6,515 bases of DNA from Candidatus Sulfotelmatobacter sp. (GCA_030151135.1 JASLEQ010000648.1:1-6515); one strand, 5' to 3'. Positions 1 to 5,539 are shown, numbered from the stretch's first letter. Translations and numbers: made by a program. Notes: generated from the letters alone by a model not told the origin.

Positions 1-981
1 CGCCGAGCCGCGGAACGCGCTGCTGCGCTCACCCGCCAATTGCTGGCTTTCAGCCGTCAGCAACAACAAGTCCCGCGCATTTTGAATATCAACTCCATCG
101 TGAGCAATTTGAAAGGAATGCTGTCTCGGATGATTGGAGAAGATATTACTCTCGTCTTTCAGCCTGAGGAATCGCTCGGAAGCGTTCGCGTTGATCTTGT
201 GCAAATGGAACAGGTCCTGATGAATCTTGCGGTCAACGCGCGGGATGCCATGCCGAACGGTGGAGAACTCATCATCGAAACCAAGAATACTTACCTCGAT
301 GAAAGCTACATCGGCCAGCAGGACCCGGTGAAACCTGGACACTACGTTTTGCTATCCGTTTCCGATACGGGATGCGGCATGGATCCGGCGACTCTGTCGC
401 AGATTTTCGAACCATTCTTCACGACGAAAGAAGCCGGGAAAGGCACTGGCCTGGGATTGGCGACAGTTTGGGGGATCGTTCAGCAAAGCAATGGATATAT
501 CTCGGTGTACAGCGACATGGGCCGTGGAACAACGTTGAAGATTTACCTGCCCCGGCTCGACTTGCCCGCCGAGGGGTTGATGCCGCCCGAGCTCAATACC
601 GTCGCTCCGTCCGGGAACGAAACCGTGCTCGTGGTCGAAGACGAAATCGCATTGCGCGAGCTTGCGGTTAGCGTTCTCGAGCGCAAGGGCTACCAGGTGC
701 TGTCTGCCGCCGACGGGCGTACCGCCGTGGAAATCGCAAATGCATTCGAAGGAGACATCGCGCTGGTTCTCACCGATGTAATCATGCCCCGCATGACTGG
801 ACCGGAACTGGTGAACGAACTCAGGAAAAATCGATCGCAGTTGAAAGTCGTTTACATGTCCGGCTATGCCCGCAACCTTGTCGTCGATGAAGGCATGATC
901 AAAGCCGAGATGGCGATGCTGAGCAAGCCATTCTCCAGTCTGGAACTACTTACCAAAGTGCGCGAAATTCTGCGATCCTGA
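1..981 (+). CDS. Hybrid sensor histidine kinase, C-terminal part (ATPase + receiver), 5' truncated by window edge
   Basis: The reading frame is open from base 1, so this is the last 326 residues of a longer protein. Residues 1-20 include RAAALTRQLLAFSR, typical of the second helix of a HisKA dimerisation domain; the phosphorylated His must lie just upstream. An HATPase_c domain follows (about residues 45-185): N box with NLAVNARDAMPNGG, G1 box DTGCGMDP, F box EPFFTTK and G2 box GKGTGLGLATV. After a short linker, a receiver domain fills about residues 206-325: acidic patch VVEDE, phospho-acceptor Asp in LVLTDVIMP (codon 775-777), Ser in YMSGY (859-861) and Lys in LSKPF (925-927). All key residues are intact. 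By family knowledge it autophosphorylates on His and passes the phosphate to its own receiver, then probably to a phosphotransfer protein or free regulator. No output regulator lies beside it here, so the signal and target are unknown. The sensory part is outside the window. Confidence 0.95.
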   Translation, partial: RRAAERAAALTRQLLAFSRQQQQVPRILNINSIVSNLKGMLSRMIGEDITLVFQPEESLGSVRVDLVQMEQVLMNLAVNARDAMPNGGELIIETKNTYLDESYIGQQDPVKPGHYVLLSVSDTGCGMDPATLSQIFEPFFTTKEAGKGTGLGLATVWGIVQQSNGYISVYSDMGRGTTLKIYLPRLDLPAEGLMPPELNTVAPSGNETVLVVEDEIALRELAVSVLERKGYQVLSAADGRTAVEIANAFEGDIALVLTDVIMPRMTGPELVNELRKNRSQLKVVYMSGYARNLVVDEGMIKAEMAMLSKPFSSLELLTKVREILRS

Positions 982-1041
982 GGTCGCGACGAAAATAAGG
1001 AAGCCAGCCGCTCGCGCTGCGGTCTAGAAATAATTGTCCGC

Positions 1042-1055
1042 GGCGTGTTCACGCC
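1042..1055. repeat. Short perfect inverted repeat upstream of the uracil-DNA glycosylase gene
   Basis: GGCGTG and CACGCC flank a TT spacer, giving six-base arms about 55 bases before the next ATG. It could be a regulator site or part of a weak terminator for the kinase gene, but no T-tract follows (CGTTCTTTG). In GC-rich DNA a palindrome of this size can arise by chance. The rest of the 129-base gap shows no clear promoter. Confidence 0.25.
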
Positions 1056-1110
1056 CGTTCTTTGCTCTCAGCGAGTAAAGTGATCTTTGAGCCGAGTTTG
1101 CTGAGAAAAT

Positions 1111-1797
1111 ATGTCGAATTGGCTGACGGTCCTGAATAGCGAAGTGATTGCCTGCACGCGATGTCCGCGCCTTGTCGAGTATCGCGAGCAGGTGGCACGC
1201 GAGAAGCGCCGTGCCTACCGCGACTGCGACTACTGGGGGAAACCGGTTCCAGGATTCGGTGATCCCGAAGCGCGCGTTTTGATCATGGGCCTTGCACCCG
1301 GAGCTCACGGATCGAACCGCACTGGCCGCCCGTTCACCGGCGATGCCTCCGGCAAATTCATGTATCCGGTGCTCTACGACACAGGATTCTCAAACCAGCC
1401 GAATGCCACCGACCGCAATGATGGCTTGAAGCTGAAAGATGTTTACATTACTGCGGCGGCTCGATGCGCTCCTCCGGATAACAAGCCACTGCCGGCTGAA
1501 CTGGCCGAGTGCTCGATTTTCCTCGACCGCGAACTCGCCGGCCTGGATCGCGTGAAGGTCATCGTCGCACTGGGAAAGATTGGATTCGACGCCTACCTGA
1601 ATTACTTGAAGCGCTCAGGCATGCTGCCAAGCCGCCAGCCGTATCTCTTCAAACATGGCGCGCATTATCGAATGCCGAACGGCAAGGTGCTGCTGGCGTC
1701 CTACCATCCATCGAACCAGAACACGGCGACCGGGAAGCTGACGCGGGAGATGTTCGTGAAGATATTCAAGCTTGCGGCGAAACTTGCCGATCAATGA
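1111..1797 (+). CDS. udgB: Uracil-DNA glycosylase, family 5 (UdgB type, 4Fe-4S)
   Basis: 228 residues. Removes uracil, and in characterised family members also hypoxanthine and other deaminated bases, from DNA to start base excision repair in the cytoplasm. Motif A is GLAPGAHG (60-67) followed by NRTGRPFTGD (69-78); this form, lacking the acidic catalytic residue of family 4 (GEAPG), marks family 5. Motif B is HPSNQNT (199-205). Four Cys fit an iron-sulphur cluster: Cys15 and Cys18 (CTRC), then Cys119 and Cys134 spaced by 14 residues; Cys39 is probably not a ligand. The length fits the family, and no domain is missing. The ATG at 1111 is preceded only by a weak GAG Shine-Dalgarno (1103-1105), but no better start exists and the first Cys pair follows closely. 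It stands alone on this strand, 129 bases after the kinase gene, and converges with the minus-strand cluster. The family call is firm; substrate range is inferred. Confidence 0.93.
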   Translation: MSNWLTVLNSEVIACTRCPRLVEYREQVAREKRRAYRDCDYWGKPVPGFGDPEARVLIMGLAPGAHGSNRTGRPFTGDASGKFMYPVLYDTGFSNQPNATDRNDGLKLKDVYITAAARCAPPDNKPLPAELAECSIFLDRELAGLDRVKVIVALGKIGFDAYLNYLKRSGMLPSRQPYLFKHGAHYRMPNGKVLLASYHPSNQNTATGKLTREMFVKIFKLAAKLADQ

Positions 1798-1800
1798 AGC

Positions 1801-1882
1801 AAGCGCCGCTTGAGCCGGATCGGGGAACTTTCCTCTCGATGAGGTCACAGCTCATGCTGGGTTGCGATCCGGGGCGGCGCTT
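1801..1882. repeat. Long imperfect inverted repeat in convergent gap (terminator-like or REP-like)
   Basis: Begins three bases after the glycosylase stop codon. The outer arms AAGCGCCGC (1801-1809) and GCGGCGCTT (1874-1882) are perfect complements. Inside them CCGGATCG (1815-1822) pairs perfectly with CGATCCGG (1865-1872), leaving a 5-versus-1 base internal loop. The 42-base apical segment holds a further small stem, ATGAG (1839-1843) with CTCAT (1851-1855). On the plus strand the 3' arm runs into TTTT (1881-1884), so it could end the glycosylase transcript. Seventeen paired bases over such a distance is more than a typical intrinsic terminator and recalls extragenic palindromic elements. Whether it recurs elsewhere in the genome cannot be told here. 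Confidence 0.6.
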
Positions 1883-1895
1883 TTCGATTGTGTGG

Positions 1896-1914
1896 CGCGG
1901 ACGCCTCGCCCGCG
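1896..1914. repeat. GC-rich small hairpin near the 3' end of the minus-strand cluster
   Basis: CGCGG (1896-1900) pairs with CCGCG (1910-1914), and CG (1902-1903) with CG (1907-1908), around a CCT loop with one mismatch. It lies 15 bases beyond the stop codon of the minus-strand exported-protein gene, a position suited to a terminator, but no T-run follows on that strand. Low-complexity GC sequence makes chance formation possible. Confidence 0.25.
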
Positions 1915-1929
1915 GGAAGCCGAGCCCGT

Positions 1930-2499
1930 TCAACTCAGCTTCGTCGCGGTTACTTCGAGCTGGAACTGGCGTTTGGAGGTCGGATCATCCATGCTGCCAA
2001 TGAGGATCGGTTTGCCAACCACCAATAACGTACTGCCCGAGATTTTGATCTGCCGGATGATGGGCAACGCTCTGTCCGTGTAATGGGAGTCATTGCTCGT
2101 GTCCACGTTACTGACATCACTGCGCACAATCAACGCCCACTCATCGCCGTGCTCCCGCAGTTGAGCCCAGATGTTCGTGCCCACGTCGATGTACTGGTAT
2201 TGCACCTGCGCTGGTTCAGAGGAGGTGGAGGTAGAGGTAGAGGCGACTGGAACTCGTGTGCCAATCTTGATCTCATTGGCATCCCCGGCGGTGAGATTCA
2301 TCGAGTAGTGCCGCACATTGACGATTTTTCCGTCCGCCACTTCATTGAACGAAAAATCCAGGCGATAAGCCTGTACCGGCTTGGCTTTTGACGTTTGCGC
2401 CGGCGTTTCTTTGGAATCATCCTGGGCTGGAGCCGTGTACTGTCCGCCCCAGAGTCCAATCGAGATTACGGCAACATAAAGTGCAACTGTTTTTCGCAT
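1930..2499 (-). CDS. Small exported protein with secretin beta-domain-like motif order
   Basis: 189 residues, no cysteine. I do not recognise a named family. Residues 1-25 form a signal peptide: Arg-Lys, a hydrophobic core (VALYVAVISIGLWGG), then an AxA-type site at 23-25 (APA|Q). There is no lipobox Cys. A short polar linker follows, then a beta-rich region of about 145 residues. Segments in order are IKIGTRVPV (77-85), a Ser/Thr run ASTSTSTSS (86-94), QYQYIDVGTNI (100-110), ALIVRSDVSNV (122-132), PIIRQIKISG (146-155) and GKPILIGSMDD (162-172). This recalls secretins (motifs like GEEIPY, a Ser/Thr loop, VEYxDVGxxL, xPxVSSL, and a closing GxxxVIGGL), but there are no N-domains and the protein is too short for a normal gated pore; the resemblance is by eye. 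The ATG at 2499 has a strong Shine-Dalgarno, AAAGGTGAG, containing the previous gene's stop. An upstream in-frame start at 2559 would lie inside that gene and bury the signal peptide. Probably periplasmic or outer-membrane associated; function unknown. Confidence 0.85.
   Translation of the reverse strand: MRKTVALYVAVISIGLWGGQYTAPAQDDSKETPAQTSKAKPVQAYRLDFSFNEVADGKIVNVRHYSMNLTAGDANEIKIGTRVPVASTSTSTSSEPAQVQYQYIDVGTNIWAQLREHGDEWALIVRSDVSNVDTSNDSHYTDRALPIIRQIKISGSTLLVVGKPILIGSMDDPTSKRQFQLEVTATKLS
2221..2244. repeat. Four imperfect hexanucleotide repeats coding Ser/Thr run
   Basis: On the plus strand this reads GGAGGT, GGAGGT, AGAGGT, AGAGGC. On the coding strand it gives alternating Thr and Ser (residues 86-93 of the exported protein). 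Units differ by single bases, and loss or gain of a whole unit would keep the frame. Confidence 0.6.
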
Positions 2500-2506
2500 T
2501 ATTCGC

Positions 2507-3112
2507 TCACCTTTCTGGTTGAATAGAATTCGAAGTCCGAGTTTCCGAGTCCGCGTCATTCATTATGTTTCGCGTCTCAAGTTCAAATTCTTCTTGCGCC
2601 TCGGCGACCAGCCGGGCGTCTTTCGGAAAATTAGCAACGTACCGGGCCAGCGCGATCTCTTCTGCGCTCAGCGGTTGTGGTGAAGGAAACTTGTCGAGCT
2701 TCGGTCCGACAGCTACAGCCGGTCTCGCTGCGTGGATCGCCCGGCGGATCGGCTTATGAGCGAGCCGCGAAGTTGCGACGTCTTCACGGTTCACCAGAGT
2801 TTTCTGCGGTTGTGCCGGTTGGACATTCGTAGGGCCGGGTTGCGTGATCGCGCGCGACGGCTTTGGAGTCCGTACGATTAACGCAGTCGAGACGAGCGCT
2901 ATCCCGGTGATTGCCGTCGCCAAGCCCCAATACCACCAGGTGCGCGCGGATGCCTGACTTGGGTGGGCGCGCAGGTTAGCCAGGATTCGCTCTTCCAATC
3001 CCGGCCGAGGCGTGATCGCGGAATACTTGGCAAGGACTAAGTCAATCGAACGATCAAGATCGTCCGGATGCTCGGAATCGAAATTCTGTTCTGGTCGCGA
3101 CATAAGATTCAT
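2507..3112 (-). CDS. Single-span membrane protein, probable anti-sigma factor (cysteine-free)
   Basis: 201 residues if begun at the ATG at 3112; a second ATG three codons in (3103) is equally possible, as neither has a clear Shine-Dalgarno. The 3112 start overlaps the sigma factor stop in ATGA, which implies translational coupling and is the main reason for the anti-sigma call. Residues 1-58 are charged, likely cytoplasmic, with DDLDRSIDLVLAKYSAITPRPGLEERIL suggesting helices (split here: DDLDRSIDLVLAKY at 17-30, PGLEERILANLRAH at 37-50). One transmembrane helix covers about 59-80 (WWYWGLATAITGIALVST). Residues 81-140 are Pro/Ala/basic-rich and likely extended; 141-180 include FPSPQPLSAEEIALARYVAN, then a predicted acidic helix. 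There is no Cys at all, so the zinc HxxxCxxC motif of ZAS anti-sigma factors is absent. It would bind the adjacent sigma factor at the inner membrane; that function rests on context and topology, not on a recognised domain. Confidence 0.8.
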   Translation of the reverse strand: MNLMSRPEQNFDSEHPDDLDRSIDLVLAKYSAITPRPGLEERILANLRAHPSQASARTWWYWGLATAITGIALVSTALIVRTPKPSRAITQPGPTNVQPAQPQKTLVNREDVATSRLAHKPIRRAIHAARPAVAVGPKLDKFPSPQPLSAEEIALARYVANFPKDARLVAEAQEEFELETRNIMNDADSETRTSNSIQPER

Positions 3113-3714
3113 CGTGATGATCTGCCTGAGTGCTGCGATAACTTTTCTCTCAAAATCTGCCGGGCGCGAAAAATCCGAGAGCGTACGGCAGCTTCGTTGA
3201 TGCCAAGGGTCGCTCCCACTTCCCGCGGTGACATCTCTTCAATCGTCGACAGGATCAGGGGATCGCGAAGCTTTGAAGGCAAAGCTGCGATTAGCTTGGT
3301 AACGGCTGACTCGATCTGTGCGCCGTGTAAAGCCTCTTCGGGTCCAACTCCTGATGAAGCAGGCTCAGAAATCGGCTTTTCCGGATCTTCGAGCGGAATT
3401 TCCCGCTGAACTCCGCGCCGCTTGCTCCGATCCACAGCCACACGCCATGCGATGCGAGCCAACCACGTTTTCGGATCTTCCACCTGGCTGAGTTTCGAGC
3501 GGTAGCGCAATACCCGCATGAACGTTTCCTGGGTAGAGTCCTCCGCGTCGTGATGGCTGCGGAGTACGGCGTAAGCGATCCGATAAACCAGCCGGGAATG
3601 TTCGAGAACCAGATGTTCCACCGTTATGACTCTCGTGTCTGTCTTCTCACGATCGCCAATGGTTAATCCGTTCAGGATTGCGTCTCCTGCCACCACTCGG
3701 CTGCCCTCAAACAT
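3109..3714 (-). CDS. ECF-subfamily RNA polymerase sigma-70 factor
   Basis: 201 residues from the ATG at 3714. Directs RNA polymerase to a specific set of promoters. Sigma region 2 lies at about 34-101 and includes DAEDSTQETFMRVLR (56-70), the region 2.2 core-binding motif, and PKTWLARIAWRVAVDRSKRRG (81-101), the region 2.3-2.4 part. A linker rich in Glu/Pro (105-130) follows. Region 4 at about 134-193 has ALPSKLRDPLIL and a helix-turn-helix MSPREVGATLGINEAAVRSR (161-180) with the usual IFRARQILREKL end. Regions 1 and 3 are absent, as in ECF factors. The start is uncertain: the ATG has only a weak GGCGG ahead of it, a TTG at 3786 would add 24 residues without a Shine-Dalgarno, and the best Shine-Dalgarno (AGGAG, 3684-3688) faces a CTG at 3675. 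It lies 118 bases after murB on the same strand and overlaps the membrane partner gene by four bases. Confidence 0.93.
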   Translation of the reverse strand: MFEGSRVVAGDAILNGLTIGDREKTDTRVITVEHLVLEHSRLVYRIAYAVLRSHHDAEDSTQETFMRVLRYRSKLSQVEDPKTWLARIAWRVAVDRSKRRGVQREIPLEDPEKPISEPASSGVGPEEALHGAQIESAVTKLIAALPSKLRDPLILSTIEEMSPREVGATLGINEAAVRSRIFRARQILREKLSQHSGRSSR

Positions 3715-3832
3715 GAAGACCGCCTGCGCGATGGGTTTGTTCAGGAATTTCTGCAGGCAGAACGCAACAGAAGCGGCGGCTTGCAAGGGAGGGTCGGTGC
3801 GAGTGATCGAGTGGGCTTGCAGGCGGGGCGCA

Positions 3833-4879
3833 TCAGGCCCCTACGAAAACTGGTTCGGGCTCAAGATGCACACCCCAGAGTTCCTCCACTTTGTCCTGGA
3901 TTTGCGACTTCAGGGCTACGATCTCGGAAGCCGAGGCTCCGCCACGGTTCACGAGCGCAAGAGCGTGTTTATTGGAAATGCCCACGCGGCCCATCGAAAA
4001 ACCTCGCGTGAATCCAGAGTGCTCGACCAGCCACGCGGCGGAAACTTTGTGAGTCTGCTCCAGCGCCGGGTACGACGGAATCGTCAGGTTTTTGGCGTCG
4101 GCCCGTTTCTTCAGATCGGCCAGTTGATGTTCGCTCAGAACCGGGTTCTTGAAGAACGATCCGGCGCTCTTACAATCACGATCGTCTTCGATGATCAGCA
4201 TGCCCTTGCGAGCGCGAATCTCGCGGACAGCCTTGCGGACCTCAGCGAGCGACGGACTGGATTCGCGTCCTTCAAAATAGCGGCGAAGATCCGCGTATTC
4301 AATATGTGGCTGGCCCCCAAGCGACAGAGCGTACGTCACTCGGAGAATGATGAAGCGTCCACGTTCGCTTGTATTGAAGATGCTCGAGCGATATGAGAAT
4401 CCGCAAGCTTCGTTGCAGAGTTCACGAACCTGTCCATCGTTTGTGTCGAGGACTTCAACCGATTCGATCGTCTGCGAGACTTCCTGCCCGTAGGCGCCGA
4501 CATTTTGCACCGGCGTGCCGCCTACATTTCCGGGAATGCCGCTCAGGCACTCGATCCCGGCGCAGTTCGCGGTCACCGCACGGGACACAAAGTCGTCCCA
4601 CGATTCGCCCGCCCCTACGGTGAAAACTGTTTTTGCCCCGTCCTCGCGACGATCGGTTCCCTGGATTGCCGGCTTCAGTACAATTCCGGGCCAACCGCTG
4701 TCAGCGACCACCAGATTACTGCCGCCGCCCAGCACGAATAGCGGAAGGTCCTGAGACCTTGCAAATTGGATCGCCTCGGAAATTTCTGCCGAGCTATGGG
4801 CTTCGACAAAATATCTCGCCGGGCCGCCAACGCGGATGGTTGTCAGCGGAGCTAACGCCACATTTTCCTGAAGGAGCAT
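3833..4879 (-). CDS. murB: UDP-N-acetylenolpyruvoylglucosamine reductase
   Basis: 348 residues. Reduces UDP-GlcNAc-enolpyruvate to UDP-MurNAc with NADPH and FAD, the second committed step of peptidoglycan precursor synthesis, in the cytoplasm. FAD-binding elements: TTIRVGGPARYF (13-24), VLGGGSNLVVAD (49-60) and GIPGNVGGTPVQNVGAYGQE (114-133). The PVQNVGAYG form resembles the E. coli-like type I enzyme. Catalytic residues by alignment to E. coli: Arg164 in FSYRSS (E. coli Arg159), Ser241 in AGSFFKNP (Ser229) and Glu342 in LEPEP (Glu325); all are present. The C-terminal domain has VSAAWLVEHSGFTRG and ISNKHALALVN. Length matches type I MurB. I chose the ATG at 4879 because MLLQENVALAPLTT matches usual MurB beginnings; a GTG at 4909 would add ten residues. 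Neither has a clear Shine-Dalgarno, and a TATATT at 4890-4895 would leave a very short leader. It is divergent from the bacilliredoxin gene and is followed on the same strand by the ECF sigma gene. Confidence 0.97.
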   Translation of the reverse strand: MLLQENVALAPLTTIRVGGPARYFVEAHSSAEISEAIQFARSQDLPLFVLGGGSNLVVADSGWPGIVLKPAIQGTDRREDGAKTVFTVGAGESWDDFVSRAVTANCAGIECLSGIPGNVGGTPVQNVGAYGQEVSQTIESVEVLDTNDGQVRELCNEACGFSYRSSIFNTSERGRFIILRVTYALSLGGQPHIEYADLRRYFEGRESSPSLAEVRKAVREIRARKGMLIIEDDRDCKSAGSFFKNPVLSEHQLADLKKRADAKNLTIPSYPALEQTHKVSAAWLVEHSGFTRGFSMGRVGISNKHALALVNRGGASASEIVALKSQIQDKVEELWGVHLEPEPVFVGA

Positions 4880-4960
4880 TTGACGAGTTTCAATATACAC
4901 AGCACGCACATCAGGGGGGAATTGGGCCGGCCGCAGCGCGAGTGGGCAAGTCGCCCTGTG

Positions 4961-4995
4961 TTGACGTTACAATGAGATAAGACCAATCGAAGGGG
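4961..4995 (+). promoter_or_regulatory. Putative promoter elements and Shine-Dalgarno of the bacilliredoxin gene
   Basis: In the 125-base divergent gap, TACAAT (4968-4973) would serve as a -10 box about 32 bases ahead of the ATG at 5005. TTGACG (4961-4966) looks like a -35 box but lies directly next to TACAAT, so they cannot act as one pair, and no good -35 sits 17 bases before TACAAT. AAGGGG (4990-4995) is a good Shine-Dalgarno, nine bases before the ATG, and fixes that start. The promoter call is weak; the ribosome site is solid. Confidence 0.4.
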
Positions 4996-5004
4996 TCAAA
5001 AATT

Positions 5005-5442
5005 ATGTCGATGTATCCGGAAATTATGGTTGTGCCTATGCGCGAGGAACTGACGCGACTGGGGATTGAAGAACTACGCGCGCCAGATCAGGTCGATCAG
5101 GCACTGAAAAATCGTCCGGGAACTACGATGGTGGTGGTCAATTCCATCTGTGGGTGCGCAGCGGGGCGCATGCGTCCGGCGGTGCGCATGGCGATGCAGA
5201 ATTCCATCCGGCCGGATCGGGCATACTCTGTATTCGCCGGCCAGGACAAAGAAGCTACGGAAAAGGCTCGAGGTTACTTCACGGGACAAATGCCGTCATC
5301 ACCTTCCATCGCCATCTTGCGCGATGGGGAACTCGTCTACATGATGCCGCGGCGCGATATCGAATCGCGCGAGGCTCCGGCCATCGCCGCGGATCTGAAA
5401 GCCGCCTTCGATCGTCTCTGCGCCAAGACCGCCCAGGTCTAA
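5005..5442 (+). CDS. Bacilliredoxin, BrxA/BrxB (YphP/YqiW) family
   Basis: 145 residues, the normal family length. Thioredoxin-fold protein that in Bacillus removes bacillithiol from oxidised (bacillithiolated) protein cysteines. The family signature is the CGC active site in NSICGCAAGRMRPA (46-59; Cys49 and Cys51), followed by SVFAGQDKEATEKARGYF (75-92), PSSPSIAILRDGELVYM (98-114) and the Arg/Asp-Ile-Glu segment PRRDIESRE (115-123). A third Cys (139) lies near the C-terminus. No signal peptide is seen, so it should be cytoplasmic. The ATG at 5005 has a clear AAGGGG ribosome site; a second ATG two codons in is possible. It appears to be a one-gene unit, divergent from murB and converging with the propeller gene. 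Bacillithiol as partner is inferred, since no bacillithiol synthesis gene is in the window; another low-molecular-weight thiol is possible. Confidence 0.95.
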   Translation: MSMYPEIMVVPMREELTRLGIEELRAPDQVDQALKNRPGTTMVVVNSICGCAAGRMRPAVRMAMQNSIRPDRAYSVFAGQDKEATEKARGYFTGQMPSSPSIAILRDGELVYMMPRRDIESREAPAIAADLKAAFDRLCAKTAQV

Positions 5443-5470
5443 CGGCAGGGTGATCATTCCCAAGCCGCGA

Positions 5471-5515
5471 ATGCGGGAGGAATCTGCTTTTTGGGTGCAG
5501 GATATTCCTCCGCGT
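5471..5515. terminator. Stem-loop between convergent genes, candidate bidirectional terminator
   Basis: GGAGGAAT (5476-5483) pairs with ATTCCTCC (5504-5511), and CTGC (5484-5487) with GCAG (5497-5500), with GAT (5501-5503) bulged and a loop of nine bases. With one bulged G the stem extends outward to AATGC (5470-5474) and GCGTT (5512-5516) with one wobble pair. It lies 28 bases after the bacilliredoxin stop and 24 bases from the propeller gene stop, as expected for a shared terminator, but neither strand has a good T-run after the stem. Confidence 0.5.
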
Positions 5516-5539
5516 TACTCTTAAGGGAAATGAGAGGCT

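Noticed and set aside
40..42. Apparent start codon (TTG) of the sensor kinase
   Set aside because: The frame and the HisKA helix sequence continue upstream to base 1, so the gene begins outside the window.
1024..1308. Minus-strand 94-codon frame opposite the glycosylase start
   Set aside because: Antisense to the conserved motif region of the glycosylase, with no recognisable features.
2500..2559. Upstream in-frame start extending the exported protein by 20 residues
   Set aside because: It would overlap the membrane partner gene and place basic residues before the signal peptide; the strong Shine-Dalgarno points to 2499.
3715..3786. TTG start adding 24 residues to the sigma factor
   Set aside because: No ribosome site precedes it, and the added residues do not match the usual start of ECF factors.
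3626..4396. Long plus-strand open frame of 256 codons across the sigma and murB genes
   Set aside because: It is antisense to two well-recognised genes, shows no domain, and its composition is that of a shadow frame in GC-rich DNA.
4961..4989. TTGACG as the -35 box of a promoter with a 17-base spacer
   Set aside because: The sequence 17 bases later is CAATCG, a poor -10 box; TACAAT lies too close to pair with it.
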